Assembly: GCF_009856415.1 (NCBI RefSeq)
Contig: NZ_WMEZ01000003.1
Coordinates: forward strand, 332,879-396,878
DNA: 64,000 nucleotides
Direction: 5' to 3'
DNA from: Halobacillus litoralis
GTDB taxonomy: Bacteria > Bacillota > Bacilli > Bacillales > Halobacillaceae
The translations under genes were made by a program, and so were the position numbers. Below, in pieces: positions 42,431 through 51,808 of the stretch. Numbering within the stretch: position 1 is the stretch's first letter; every line of letters begins with the position of its first letter. The notes beneath the pieces were generated by a model, which ran no database searches, had not been told where the DNA came from, and saw only the letters and a program-made list of their open reading frames with translations.

Positions 42431-44239
42431 TTATTTTCTTAAAAGCTGTTCCATTTCATTTAATTTTTCCTCAAACACATCCAAAGCTGATAAAATCGGA
42501 TCTTTCGACGTCATATCAACTCCGGCCTGCTTTAAAACCTCAATCGGATAATCACTGCTACCCGCCTTCAGGAAATTCTTGTAGCGCTCAACCGCCGGCT
42601 CCCCTTCTTCAAGGATTTGTCCTGCTAATGCCTGTGCTGCTGCATAGCCGGTAGAGTACTGGTACACATAATATCCCATATAGAAATGCGGGATACGCGC
42701 CCACTCAAGACCGATTTTCTCATCAATGACAATGTTATCACCGAAGTATTTCTTATTGAGATCATAATAAATTTCTGTCAGTTTTTCAGCGGTCAGGGCT
42801 TCGCCATTCTGGGCTTGCATGTGAATTTCATGTTCAAATTCTGCAAACATCGTCTGGCGAAAAACCGTCCCACGGAAGCCTTCCAAAAAGTTGTTCAATA
42901 AATAAAGCTTCTCTTTTTCACTGTTGGTTTTCTTAATTATATAATCATTGAGAAGCGCTTCATTACATGTAGAGGCTACCTCTGCCACGAAAATGGAGTA
43001 ATTGCCATAACGATAAGGCTGGTTTTTATGTGTATAATAACTATGAAGAGAATGCCCGAGCTCATGAGCTAAGGTGAATAAGTTGTTTACATTATCCTGC
43101 CAGTTCATGAGAATATACGGGTTCGTTCCATAGTGGCCGGATGAATAAGCACCGCTTCGTTTCCCTTTATTCTCTTCTACGTCAATCCAGCGATTTTCAA
43201 ACCCCTCTTTGACGATATTGACATACTCTTCACCCAATGGTTCCAAGCCTTTGGTAACCAACTCCTGAGCTTCATCATACGAAATTTCCATCTCAGCATC
43301 TTTCACAAGTGGGGTGTACAAGTCATACATATGAACTTCATCAAGGTCGAGCACTTCTTTTCGAAGCTCGGCATAGCGATGCAAGAGAGGTAATCTCTCG
43401 TTCACTGCTTCCAACAGGTTATCATAAACCGACTCCGGAATATTATTGCTGTCTAGTTTCGCCTGTCGTGCCCGGTCATACTTCCTTACAGAGGCGTTGA
43501 AGTTATTCTTCTTCACATGTCCACCGAGTGTTGAGGCAAATGTGTTCTTGAACGATCCGAACGTATCATACATCGCATCAAATGCAGATTTCCTCACTTC
43601 CCGATCATCGGACTTCAGAAAATTGATATAGCGCCCGTGGGTTAGATCAACCTCTTCTCCTTTTTCATTTTTGATCGTCGGAAAAGTGAGATCCGCATTG
43701 TTTAACGCGCCGAATGTTTGTGAAGGATTGGCACCAATCTCAGAGAAACCAGCCAACAATTTCTCTTCTTTCTCACTCAATACATGCGCCCGTTGACGTG
43801 TGATTTCATCGAGTGTATGTTCATAGAGCTCCAAGGGTTCATAAGATTCAATAAAGCTTTTTACTTTCCCCTCAGGAAGAGCTAGAATCTCCGGAACGAT
43901 GAAACTCATAACCGAGGCGATCTTCGTATATAAGTTTTCAGCCTTAGCATTCATCTCCTGATAATGAGCATTCGTTGTATCCTGGTCATTTCTCATGTGG
44001 GCATACGTGTACAACAAGCCAATTTTATGAGAAATTTTATCTTGAAAGGAAAGAAGCTCATACAGCTGTTCCGCTGATTCCCCAAGTTTACCCTGGTATT
44101 TTTCTAATTCAGGAAGCAACTCCTTTGCTTCTTCTAATTCTTTATACCATTCTTCATCAGTTGCAAACATGGCTTCCAGATCCCATGTTTTTTCAACAGG
44201 TATTTCTTCTCTTTTTGGTAACTCTTTCGCAGACGACAT
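42431..44239 (-). CDS. pepF: Oligoendopeptidase F
   Basis: A 602-residue zinc metallopeptidase of family M3B that cleaves short peptides in the cytosol. The zinc motif is LAHELGHSLHSYY (about residues 387-399), with the third ligand in FVAEVASTCNEAL. I start at ATG 44239 (MSSAKELPKRE), where AAGGAGGAAGTTGG lies upstream. Its position after coiA is conserved with B. subtilis (yjbG). It could process peptides taken up by Opp, encoded in the same window. Confidence 0.96.
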   Translation of the reverse strand: MSSAKELPKREEIPVEKTWDLEAMFATDEEWYKELEEAKELLPELEKYQGKLGESAEQLYELLSFQDKISHKIGLLYTYAHMRNDQDTTNAHYQEMNAKAENLYTKIASVMSFIVPEILALPEGKVKSFIESYEPLELYEHTLDEITRQRAHVLSEKEEKLLAGFSEIGANPSQTFGALNNADLTFPTIKNEKGEEVDLTHGRYINFLKSDDREVRKSAFDAMYDTFGSFKNTFASTLGGHVKKNNFNASVRKYDRARQAKLDSNNIPESVYDNLLEAVNERLPLLHRYAELRKEVLDLDEVHMYDLYTPLVKDAEMEISYDEAQELVTKGLEPLGEEYVNIVKEGFENRWIDVEENKGKRSGAYSSGHYGTNPYILMNWQDNVNNLFTLAHELGHSLHSYYTHKNQPYRYGNYSIFVAEVASTCNEALLNDYIIKKTNSEKEKLYLLNNFLEGFRGTVFRQTMFAEFEHEIHMQAQNGEALTAEKLTEIYYDLNKKYFGDNIVIDEKIGLEWARIPHFYMGYYVYQYSTGYAAAQALAGQILEEGEPAVERYKNFLKAGSSDYPIEVLKQAGVDMTSKDPILSALDVFEEKLNEMEQLLRK

Positions 44240-44304
44240 CCAACTTCCTCCTTCAAAATAATTCGTCACCCTAAAAATTTCTCGATTGAGGTGCAAATCC
44301 CTTC

Positions 44305-45456
44305 TTAAATATTAATTCTTTGCAAATTTCTCAACTGTTCCAACGTCCTACGGTCATCTTCTAGAGCATCCTCTACTCGTTTGTGGAAGGGGACCTGTTT
44401 GCTCTTGATATAATTATTCTTCCCTGTTTTTTCTATGATATTTAATTGAGTAAGTAGGTCTAAATATTGTTGACTTAAATGAGGGACATATCCGTTGGGA
44501 GTTGAAGGGAGATTCAAGAAGGGAAATTCAATGAAGGAACCTATCGGAAGGTGGAAAAAATGATCGAGGAAAAGACGAGTCTGCCATATATACGGCCTCA
44601 TCCCAGCCTGAACTTGGCCAGGAACAGGTAAATAACAAATGCTCGGGATCAACGAGAAGTGATAACCCCTTAAGTAAAGATACTGACGATATTGCCGTTC
44701 TTCAGAACTTACCTGGCTCTGATAAACGGTCCGGTTTTTATACCATAATCTTTCCACTTCTTTGATAAAATGATCTTCAATGTGACTACATGATATAGAG
44801 GAGAATAATTGGCTAAAACTCAGATTCGTTATGGTCGTAGAGAACCTATTGGCAAAGACTCGACGCCCACCTGCGGATTTTGCATTGGAAAGCACACAGA
44901 TTGTATTTTTGGAAGCATGGAAGAAATATAAGTGATAATCATCATTTAAGTAATAGAGGAAAGCACGAGTAAAATCACTGAGAGAACAATGATTGGAGAT
45001 AGAGGAAGGGAGATGTTTCTCACCAAGAATCCAGAGAGGGAAAATTCCTGCATCCCGGTAGGAGGATGTTCGTTTATTGATTTCACGCTTGGAGATAGAA
45101 GCACATTGATACTCAATTGCAATTATCTTTTCATTGACCATTAAAAATAAGTCGGGTCGTTGTCTAATTTCGGGCAAGTAGTGCTCCAGGTGAACGTCAT
45201 ACCCTTGATTTTTCAACCATGTAAACAACCGCCATTTCCCCCGATCATGCTCGAGAGTCTCCCCTCCTTTTATCTCCGTACAATTGCTTTTGGGAAAATG
45301 GGAAAAGTGAGGAACCGTCCTTGGACCCGATCGTATTTGCAACATTTCATGACAAACAGGACAAAAATAAGGGGTCTTCCTTGCCTGATTTATTTCTGCT
45401 TGCCTCAGCTGATACAAAGATTGTAATTCTCCATTTGTATCCAAAGCATACAACAC
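44305..45456 (-). CDS. coiA: Competence protein CoiA
   Basis: A 383-residue protein required for recombination of transforming DNA in competent cells. The N-terminal zinc-ribbon-like CPVCHEML (about residues 33-40) is followed by a nuclease-like core with RPDLFLMVNEKIIAIEYQ (about 101-118), which carries the D-ExQ metal site, and SKREINKRTSSYR. The start is GTG after GGAGGTGATTAGTCA. Length is usual. No clear ComK box was identified upstream. Confidence 0.92.
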   Translation of the reverse strand: MLYALDTNGELQSLYQLRQAEINQARKTPYFCPVCHEMLQIRSGPRTVPHFSHFPKSNCTEIKGGETLEHDRGKWRLFTWLKNQGYDVHLEHYLPEIRQRPDLFLMVNEKIIAIEYQCASISKREINKRTSSYRDAGIFPLWILGEKHLPSSISNHCSLSDFTRAFLYYLNDDYHLYFFHASKNTICVLSNAKSAGGRRVFANRFSTTITNLSFSQLFSSISCSHIEDHFIKEVERLWYKNRTVYQSQVSSEERQYRQYLYLRGYHFSLIPSICYLPVPGQVQAGMRPYIWQTRLFLDHFFHLPIGSFIEFPFLNLPSTPNGYVPHLSQQYLDLLTQLNIIEKTGKNNYIKSKQVPFHKRVEDALEDDRRTLEQLRNLQRINI

Positions 45457-45608
45457 TGACTAATCACCTCCTATATCCTTTTTATTCGACACATGTCCCC
45501 ATTAATCCTGCTTATCATGCCGGACCTCCAACTCAAATATGTAAGTCTGACGGAACTGATTCTTCATGTTTTAAGATTCTAATTGGAAATATATAGGTGG
45601 GTTATAAT

Positions 45609-45640
45609 ACAAAAAAAATAAGCACACGTGGTTGTGTGCT
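45609..45640 (-). terminator. Terminator of mecA
   Basis: AGCACAC / GTGTGCT hairpin then a run of eight T on the minus strand. Confidence 0.85.
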
Positions 45641-45647
45641 CGTCGAA

Positions 45648-46346
45648 TTAATCGACAGGGAAATATTCTTTTACGGATTCTAATGCCTTCTCGTTGAATA
45701 TCGTCTTTCCATACTCCTCCAACCTGTGAATCGTAAGGGATGACTCATATCCGTATTCCATAAGTTGACTCAACACATTTTCTTGGTCATCATCACTCAT
45801 ATTTTCATCATTGAATTGAATATATAAATAGTAACGATCTTCAAAATGGAATAAGCGCTGCTCCATGGAATCAGCCGGTAATACATAGTGGCTCAGTTGG
45901 ATCACATCTTCAAAATCATTGAACTTGAGTGTGAACGTCAGTGGTTCATCTGACTCCTCCTGATCCTCTTCATAATCATTGCTTTGATCATAGTCTTCAG
46001 AAGAATGGAATTTATCATCAAGCAGTGATTCCAGTTTTTCATCCACTGGAACATCAATTGCCTTACCGTCCTCATTCGGAAGTTCAAGCTTTTGGCCATC
46101 CTGGGATACTTGGGCCTTAGTCACGATCACTTCTAGTCCTTTGTCCATTGCCTGGACCTGAATCCACAATGGCCCATCGGCCTGGAAGTTTTCCTGATCG
46201 TTCACTTCATCCATCATTTCCCAAAAAAGCTGTTCACTGCGTTCTCGGTTATACCAGATTTCTTCTCTGTCAAAACCTCTTTGTTCTACATCTTGATATG
46301 TTACGTAAAATTTAACGGTATTTTCATTAATGCGTTCAATTTCCAT
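45648..46346 (-). CDS. mecA: ClpC adaptor protein MecA
   Basis: A 232-residue adaptor that presents ComK and other substrates to ClpCP and activates ClpC assembly. The N-terminal substrate domain begins MEIERINENTVKFYVTYQD. A long acidic linker (DYEEDQEESDE, about residues 130-150) leads to the C-terminal ClpC-binding domain (LTFTLKFNDFEDVIQLSH onwards). I start at ATG 46346 with GGGAGAGAAACGT; the longer frame lacks a ribosome site. The linker is notably acidic, as in halophiles. Confidence 0.95.
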   Translation of the reverse strand: MEIERINENTVKFYVTYQDVEQRGFDREEIWYNRERSEQLFWEMMDEVNDQENFQADGPLWIQVQAMDKGLEVIVTKAQVSQDGQKLELPNEDGKAIDVPVDEKLESLLDDKFHSSEDYDQSNDYEEDQEESDEPLTFTLKFNDFEDVIQLSHYVLPADSMEQRLFHFEDRYYLYIQFNDENMSDDDQENVLSQLMEYGYESSLTIHRLEEYGKTIFNEKALESVKEYFPVD

Positions 46347-46642
46347 ACGTTTCTCTCCCTTCTTGTCATGTTTTAAGGGGGAAGGGAACACTCACCCTTG
46401 CGTCGCTTATAAAACCTTACCCGCTAGGCCAAAGCTTCAACCGTCATGATGTGTAGAATGTAAGGGTTGATGTACTTCTATTGTATGACAGCAAAGGCTG
46501 TTTGGAAAACAAAATGCTCGATTTCAGCATATAACCATTTGTGTCATGAATAAACATGGAAATAGGCCCTCATTCGGTTGATTGACTTTATATTTTAGCT
46601 TATTCCCTTAGGTTTGTCACTACATAGCAGGAGGATTTTTCA
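46347..46642. other. Intergenic region between mecA and the TerC gene
   Basis: Divergent intergenic DNA of 296 bp. It holds the mecA ribosome site and that of the TerC gene (GCAGGAGG). I saw no yybP-ykoY riboswitch. A GC-rich stretch near 46390-46450 with a short D-arm-like sequence does not form a convincing RNA. Confidence 0.3.
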
Positions 46643-47308
46643 ATGAACTGGGACTTGCTTGAACCATTACTAATCATTATCAGTATTGATATCATTCTTG
46701 GCGGTGATAATGCCGTAGTCATAGCGCTGGCCAGCCGCAATTTACCCCCTGAGCAAAGAAACAAAGCGATTCTTCTCGGGACAGGCTTAGCCATCGCTGC
46801 CAGAGTCCTTTTGACTATGGTTGCTCTTTATCTTCTCCAAATCCCTTTCCTTCAATTAATCGGAGGATTGCTTCTCTTTTATATTGCCATGAAACTGCTA
46901 ACTGATACAGAAGATACCGACCACATTAAAGCAGGTGACAGCCTGGCTGCTGCTGTAAAAACCATTGTCTTTGCAGATATCGTAATGGGCTTTGATAATG
47001 TACTTGCCATAGCTGGAGCTTCTCACAACAACATTGTTCTCGTCATCATCGGGCTTCTTGTATCCGTCCCTATCATTGTTTGGGGAAGTCGAATTATCCT
47101 CGTGCTCATGGACAAGTTTCCACTCCTCATTTATTTCGGAGCTGGAATTTTGAGCTACACAGCTGCAGAGATGGTCATGGAAGACCGCTACATCCTCCAG
47201 TATATGGAGGATTACCCACTCATCCATCAGTGGTTTGCAGTGGTAATGGTTATTGCAGTCGTTACTCTAGGTTATTTTTCAAACAAAAGAAAAGGCACGG
47301 CAGTCTAA
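46643..47308 (+). CDS. yjbE: TerC-family membrane protein (YjbE-like)
   Basis: A 221-residue protein with seven hydrophobic segments. The conserved metal-site segments are IISIDIILGGDNAVVIALA (about residues 12-30) and FADIVMGFDNVLAIAGAS (about 111-128). TerC proteins of Bacillus are linked to manganese export and metalation of secreted enzymes. The order spx-yjbE-mecA is conserved with B. subtilis. Confidence 0.93.
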   Translation: MNWDLLEPLLIIISIDIILGGDNAVVIALASRNLPPEQRNKAILLGTGLAIAARVLLTMVALYLLQIPFLQLIGGLLLFYIAMKLLTDTEDTDHIKAGDSLAAAVKTIVFADIVMGFDNVLAIAGASHNNIVLVIIGLLVSVPIIVWGSRIILVLMDKFPLLIYFGAGILSYTAAEMVMEDRYILQYMEDYPLIHQWFAVVMVIAVVTLGYFSNKRKGTAV

Positions 47309-47309
47309 C

Positions 47310-47386
47310 AAAAAAACACCCATTTTCTGAGGGAGAAAAGGGTAATAAAAAAAGCTGTGAGGATAAAATCACCTTCACAGCTTTTT
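47310..47386. terminator. Two terminator hairpins between the TerC gene and spx
   Basis: ACCCATTTTCT / AGAAAAGGGT at about 47316-47343 and AAAAAAGCTGTGA / TCACAGCTTTTT at 47347-47386; the second fits both convergent genes. Confidence 0.8.
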
Positions 47387-47392
47387 CATTTA

Positions 47393-47788
47393 TTAATTGA
47401 CTAAGCGTTGTGCTTCTTTCAATTGGAATGTGCGTACACTTCGAGGTAAGAAACGTCGAATTTCATCTTCGTTATAACCTACCTGCAGTCGTTTGTCATC
47501 CAAAATAATTGGGCGACGTAACAAACCAGGGTTCTCCTGAATCAAGTCAAAAAGATCTTGCATCGGCAGCTGATCGAAATCCACCTTCAGTTTTTGGAAT
47601 ACTTTTGAGCGTGTAGAGATGATTTCTTCCGTTCCATCCTCCGTCATACGAAGAATTTCCTTGATCTCATCCAACGTTAGTGGCTCAGAAAAGATGTTTC
47701 GTTCAGTGTAAGGAATATCGTGCTCTTCCAGCCATGCTTTAGCTTTTCGACATGATGTACAACTTGGTGAGGTATAAAGTGTAACCAT
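47393..47788 (-). CDS. spx: Transcriptional regulator Spx
   Basis: A 131-residue ArsC-like regulator that binds the RNA polymerase alpha subunit under disulfide stress. The redox switch is CTSC (Cys 10 and 13). The C-terminal tail [19 protein letters not shown] is recognised for ClpXP proteolysis with SpxH. Length is identical to B. subtilis Spx. It has a 287-bp upstream gap behind the yjbC terminator, so it likely has its own promoter. Confidence 0.96.
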   Translation of the reverse strand: MVTLYTSPSCTSCRKAKAWLEEHDIPYTERNIFSEPLTLDEIKEILRMTEDGTEEIISTRSKVFQKLKVDFDQLPMQDLFDLIQENPGLLRRPIILDDKRLQVGYNEDEIRRFLPRSVRTFQLKEAQRLVN

Positions 47789-48037
47789 ACAGAAACTTCA
47801 CTCCTCAATATTTTATGGTAGAACTTTAATTGCTTATTTAATTTGTAATCAATATAATCTAACCATGATTCTACTATAACACACCTGTCAAGTTTCATCT
47901 ATAAAAACACGAACATATGTTACAGAAAGCAATTATGAATCGTTTCCATGTACTTATACCACGTTATAAATAAGGTTAAACATCTTTCTTATAGAAAATA
48001 TGGAGAGGTTCTATTTTCAACTAAAAGCCATCCATTG

Positions 48038-48069
48038 AAAATACCCACCTTAATGAACGGTGGGTATTT
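48038..48069 (-). terminator. Terminator of yjbC
   Basis: AAATACCCACC / GGTGGGTATTT hairpin just beyond the yjbC stop. Confidence 0.8.
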
Positions 48070-48075
48070 AAGTAA

Positions 48076-48666
48076 TCAGTTTTTTGTTTTATCCAGTTCT
48101 TTTAAGATGTTTTCCATATCACGATCTTCATCATGAGTCAGAACTTCATCCACAGGCTGATAGGACTTTCCGTAGAATTCTTTATCCTTATACGTATGAA
48201 TTTCTGTGTACATTTCTTTCATCTGCTCATAGATTTGTTCTTCCGATGCATCTTCTGGAGACCAGTAAAGGATTTCCATCTGATTGAGTTCGTCTGTAAC
48301 AACGGAACGTCTTGTGTAACCGATGGATTTTGCATGTTTGAATCCTTCACGCTGATAAAAGCGGAGTCTTGCTTCGGTATCCGAATCCTCATAATCGACA
48401 GGTTCAACTTCAAGGATAATCGGCTTCCCTTTCGCTTTCATTTTTTCGATGAGTTTATGACCAAGTCCTTGACCACGCGAAGCAGTGGAAACGTATACAT
48501 AGTCGATAAAAAGAAAAGAATCGAATTCCGCGTACATAAGGACGTGGTTTTCTCCTTCATCTTTGTAGTACACATTACTTTTTTCTTTCAATAATGCTTC
48601 CATGTGTTCTTTCGATTTCATTTCCTCTACTGGGAAATACTCGTTCAACTTCTCATACCAATTCAT
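48076..48666 (-). CDS. yjbC: GNAT-family acetyltransferase YjbC
   Basis: A 196-residue N-acetyltransferase with the acetyl-CoA loop VSTASRGQGLGHKLIEKM (about residues 58-75) and LRFYQREGFKHA (about 99-110). An acidic C-terminal extension (about 130-196) is typical of the YjbC group. In B. subtilis it precedes spx; here a terminator lies between, so co-transcription would be partial. Acceptor unknown. Confidence 0.9.
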   Translation of the reverse strand: MNWYEKLNEYFPVEEMKSKEHMEALLKEKSNVYYKDEGENHVLMYAEFDSFLFIDYVYVSTASRGQGLGHKLIEKMKAKGKPIILEVEPVDYEDSDTEARLRFYQREGFKHAKSIGYTRRSVVTDELNQMEILYWSPEDASEEQIYEQMKEMYTEIHTYKDKEFYGKSYQPVDEVLTHDEDRDMENILKELDKTKN

Positions 48667-48877
48667 TGATCTACTCCCTTATCATTAGTCATCTTCTATT
48701 ATACCGAATAATCATTCAGTTGTTAAATGCTATTCTATACACATTTCTTTGCATTTGTAGAGTCAGCTGTGTATAGAATGTGGAGGTTTCCATTAAGATA
48801 TGCTCTATTTATCCATTTCCTAAAATGGCCCCGAAAAAACATCCCCTCCCTCTCTCTCACCTTTTATAATTCCAGAT

Positions 48878-49427
48878 AAGCTCCCTATTCTTGAAGACTC
48901 AGCTTCGAGATGTTTATTGAGTGGATGGGGGCTGCGGGGATTAGCTCGCTTTCCGCGGGAGCGCGGTGAGCCTCCTCGGACTGCGTCCTGTGGGGTCTCA
49001 CCATGCACTCTTTTCCCGCAGGAGTCTCGCCATTCCCCTCCGCCCCTTTACCACATAAGGTTCTCGAAACCACTTCAGGAATAAGCTGCTTTTATGCACA
49101 TGGGTAGCTGGAGGGAAATGAACTCCTAAGGACGCAATTCTGCATGCGAAAAGCTTGTTATAGAGGAGTTTTTGCTTATTACACCAGGATAGTGGAAGTC
49201 ACCTTCACACAGGAAAGGGATTCGTTTCTCAACATCATGGAATGGGGTGGCTGGGAAGCTGCGAGACTCCCGGGGGAGAAAGGAGATAGGCGAGATCCCG
49301 CAGGACGTAGTCCGAGGAAGCTCGGCGCTCCCCACAGGAAAGCGAGTTGCTTCCCAGCCACCCCTAACGCTCAACATGGCAACGAACCCCGAAACATCTC
49401 GAAATTGAGTCTTCAACAATCCTGCCA
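48878..49427. repeat. GC-rich composite intergenic repeat, copy 4 (full length, swapped ends)
   Basis: The 53-bp core at 48948-49000 is identical to that of copy 1. The right half (GGGGTGGCTGGGAAGC onward, from about 49243) is as in copies 1 and 3. The outer ends are exchanged relative to the other copies: left end GATAAGCTCCCTATTCTTG, right end CTTCAACAATCCTGCCA. It fills the 813-bp gap between yjbC and the glycosidase gene; the remainder of the gap (48667-48877) is AT-rich without a visible gene. Confidence 0.85.
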
Positions 49428-49442
49428 TTATCTTTAATAAAG

Positions 49443-49479
49443 AAAAAGGTGTGGAATCTTTTTGATTCCACACCTTTTT
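49443..49479 (-). terminator. Terminator of the DUF4015 glycosidase gene
   Basis: AAAAAGGTGTGGAATC / GATTCCACACCTTTTT hairpin abutting the stop codon. Confidence 0.9.
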
Positions 49480-50706
49480 CTAATTTAAGGGTGTATAGTC
49501 TACGCCTTTTGTATAGTTGTTTCCAGCATTCCATAAAAGGAATTCGTTAATTCCGTTTTCATTCAAAGCACGAATTTGGGCTTCGACTTCTGCTTTTCCG
49601 TATTGCTTCGTAGGACCGGAATAAAGCCATGGTGCTTCGAAGTCCTGTAACCATGGTCGGGAAGTCGGTGCATTCTCTAACGCTCCCAATACCTCGTTTT
49701 CTACTTTAGCGTATTCACTTATGAGACGGTAAGGTTCTGCATCCGGTTTAGAGATTCCAAAATAGGGCCCCCAGTGACTTGGATAGATCATGGAAGAGAT
49801 GACGTCTACATTTGATGAAATTTTAGAGAAATTCTGGCCAATGTTCGGTGCTTCTGTAATCGTCGCTGCATATCCGAAGATATCAACAGATACATCAACC
49901 CCATAGTATTCCAACTCTTTACTGGCATATTCTACAAAATCCGTGACAGCCTGTACACGTTTTTGTACATTGTCCATGTCCATATCTCCATACTTCCCTT
50001 GGCCGTATTCCAATACATCATCACGGCTTCCAAAGCCTTCGGGGAAGCGAACATAATCGTACTGAATTTCCTCAAATCCCATTTCTGCTGCTATTTTTGC
50101 AAGTTCTACGTTGTATTCCCAAACTTCCTCCATAAATGGATTGACGAAGGATTCACCTTTTCCATTTTTCCAAACTTGTCCGTTTTGAGTGAAAGATAAG
50201 TCCGGTCGTTTTTGAGCTAATAAACTGTCCTTAAACACAACGACACGAGCAATTGGATAGATTCCTTTTTCTTCAAGCTCTTCTAACATTGCACGTGGAT
50301 CATCAATAAATCCCTCGGCAACGTCCGCGTAAGGAGAACCTTCTTCAGGCTCGAACGTGATGTTCCCGTTATCCTCCTTTATATCGATGACCATGGCGTT
50401 CAGTTCTGTATCTTCAACAAGCTTCGTAAGCTCCGCCATCTTCGCTCCACCAGCGGAAGGCCCCGTCACAAAGATACCTCTGACGGCATCTGGATATTCA
50501 AAAGTCAGACCAGAGTTATATGTAAATCTTGCTGCTGGACTAGGAACGGTTAATTCCTTTAAACCCAATTGTTTTTTTGTAAGCATTGCGACCTCTTTTG
50601 ACGCATCTCCTTCTTCTGCCTTAACGCTATCTAATGAACCCATCATTCCGAAAAGGAGAATCCCCACGAAAATCATCATCCATAGTTGTCTTTTCCCCAT
50701 GTGCAT
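49480..50706 (-). CDS. Putative secreted glycoside hydrolase, DUF4015 family
   Basis: A 408-residue protein. A signal peptide or anchor lies at about residues 7-28 (LWMMIFVGILLFGMMGSL). The TIM-barrel-like DUF4015 domain covers about 70-405, with AVRGIFVTGPSAGG at its start, LNAMVIDIKEDNGNITFE, FEEIQYDYVRFPEGF (likely catalytic acidic residues at about 213-220), SSMIYPSHWGPYFGI and EFLLWNAGNNY. It acts at the cell surface. Substrate is unknown; polysaccharide or cell-wall glycan hydrolysis is expected. Confidence 0.85.
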   Translation of the reverse strand: MHMGKRQLWMMIFVGILLFGMMGSLDSVKAEEGDASKEVAMLTKKQLGLKELTVPSPAARFTYNSGLTFEYPDAVRGIFVTGPSAGGAKMAELTKLVEDTELNAMVIDIKEDNGNITFEPEEGSPYADVAEGFIDDPRAMLEELEEKGIYPIARVVVFKDSLLAQKRPDLSFTQNGQVWKNGKGESFVNPFMEEVWEYNVELAKIAAEMGFEEIQYDYVRFPEGFGSRDDVLEYGQGKYGDMDMDNVQKRVQAVTDFVEYASKELEYYGVDVSVDIFGYAATITEAPNIGQNFSKISSNVDVISSMIYPSHWGPYFGISKPDAEPYRLISEYAKVENEVLGALENAPTSRPWLQDFEAPWLYSGPTKQYGKAEVEAQIRALNENGINEFLLWNAGNNYTKGVDYTPLN

Positions 50707-50828
50707 CCTACTCCTATCCTAATTTCTTCTAATCTTTATTATAAAAGACGAAGGCCATTTATAACAGAGCTCCCTGACATTTTTTCATAATTTTTCCCTA
50801 TCACACAACAATTGTACTAAACATACTC

Positions 50829-50861
50829 AAAAAAAGGCCCTGTCACAGCGACAGAGCCTTC
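50829..50861 (-). terminator. Terminator of the opp operon
   Basis: AAGGC-TCTGTC / GACAG-GGCCTT hairpin then a T-run on the minus strand, just after oppF. Confidence 0.85.
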
Positions 50862-50869
50862 TTAAAATA

Positions 50870-51808
50870 TTATTTTCCTGTACCGTGTTCACGTTGGTAC
50901 TGCTCAAATTCTTTTGTGGTACAAAGAACAAAGTGACCAGGACGTACTTCACGGAACTCTGGTTCTTCACTCGTGTCATGTTTCGTAGGATCATAAGTGA
51001 AACGCTCACGAGAACGTTCATAATCCGGATCAGGTAATGGAATGGCTGATAGTAAAGATTGCGTGTAAGGATGAATGGGGTGCTTGTACAATTCATCTGC
51101 ATCCGCAAGCTCAACCATTCTTCCAAAGTACATAACTCCAATACGATCACTGATATATTTGACCATCGACAAATCGTGAGCGATGAACAAATAAGTTAAA
51201 CCTTTTTCCTCTTGAAGTTTTTTCAAAAGGTTAACCACTTGTGCCTGAATGGAAACATCAAGGGCAGAAATTGGCTCATCAGCGATGATGAAGCTCGGGT
51301 CTACAGCAAGGGCACGTGCGATACCGATACGTTGACGCTGACCACCACTGAACTCGTGCGGGTAACGGTTGGCATGCTCTTTATTTAATCCGACCGTCTC
51401 CAACAACTCGTGGACTTTCGCTTTACGGGCTTTTGCATCTTTCGCTAGCCCGTGAATATCCATTCCTTCTGCAATAATGTCTTCAACCTTCATACGAGGG
51501 TTCAATGATGCATAAGGGTCCTGGAAAATCATTTGCATTTCACGGTTGAACTTTTTCAAATCCTCACGTGATTTTTTCCCGTGGACATTTTCTCCGTCAA
51601 AAATGACTTCTCCATCTGTAGCATCATACAAGCGGATGATTGTACGACCGGTTGTAGATTTTCCACAACCAGATTCGCCAACCAGTCCGAACGTTTCCCC
51701 TTTGTAGATGTTAAAATTCAAACCGTCCACAGCTTTGACTACACTATGACGACCTGTCTTAAAATGTTGTTTTAGGTTTTTAATTTCTACTAGTTTTTCT
51801 TGACTCAT
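50870..51808 (-). CDS. oppF: Oligopeptide ABC transporter ATP-binding protein OppF
   Basis: A 312-residue ATPase. Walker A is GESGCGKSTTGR (about residues 43-54), signature EFSGGQRQRIGIARAL (about 152-167) and Walker B FIIADEPISALD (about 173-184), with the peptide-family C-terminal region HPIHPYTQSLLSAIPLPDPD. The start ATG overlaps the oppD stop (ATGA). It pairs with OppD to drive peptide import. Confidence 0.96.
   Translation of the reverse strand: MSQEKLVEIKNLKQHFKTGRHSVVKAVDGLNFNIYKGETFGLVGESGCGKSTTGRTIIRLYDATDGEVIFDGENVHGKKSREDLKKFNREMQMIFQDPYASLNPRMKVEDIIAEGMDIHGLAKDAKARKAKVHELLETVGLNKEHANRYPHEFSGGQRQRIGIARALAVDPSFIIADEPISALDVSIQAQVVNLLKKLQEEKGLTYLFIAHDLSMVKYISDRIGVMYFGRMVELADADELYKHPIHPYTQSLLSAIPLPDPDYERSRERFTYDPTKHDTSEEPEFREVRPGHFVLCTTKEFEQYQREHGTGK

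Noticed and set aside
45457..45647. ComK box upstream of coiA
   Set aside because: I could not find paired AAAA-N5-TTTT half-sites with correct spacing.
46380..46460. tRNA-like or yybP-ykoY-like RNA upstream of mecA/TerC gene
   Set aside because: A D-arm-like GCCTAGCGGGTAAGG is present on the minus strand, but no acceptor, anticodon or T-arm pairs with it, and riboswitch consensus parts are missing.
48820..49473. Frames between yjbC and the glycosidase gene
   Set aside because: All within repeat copy 4.
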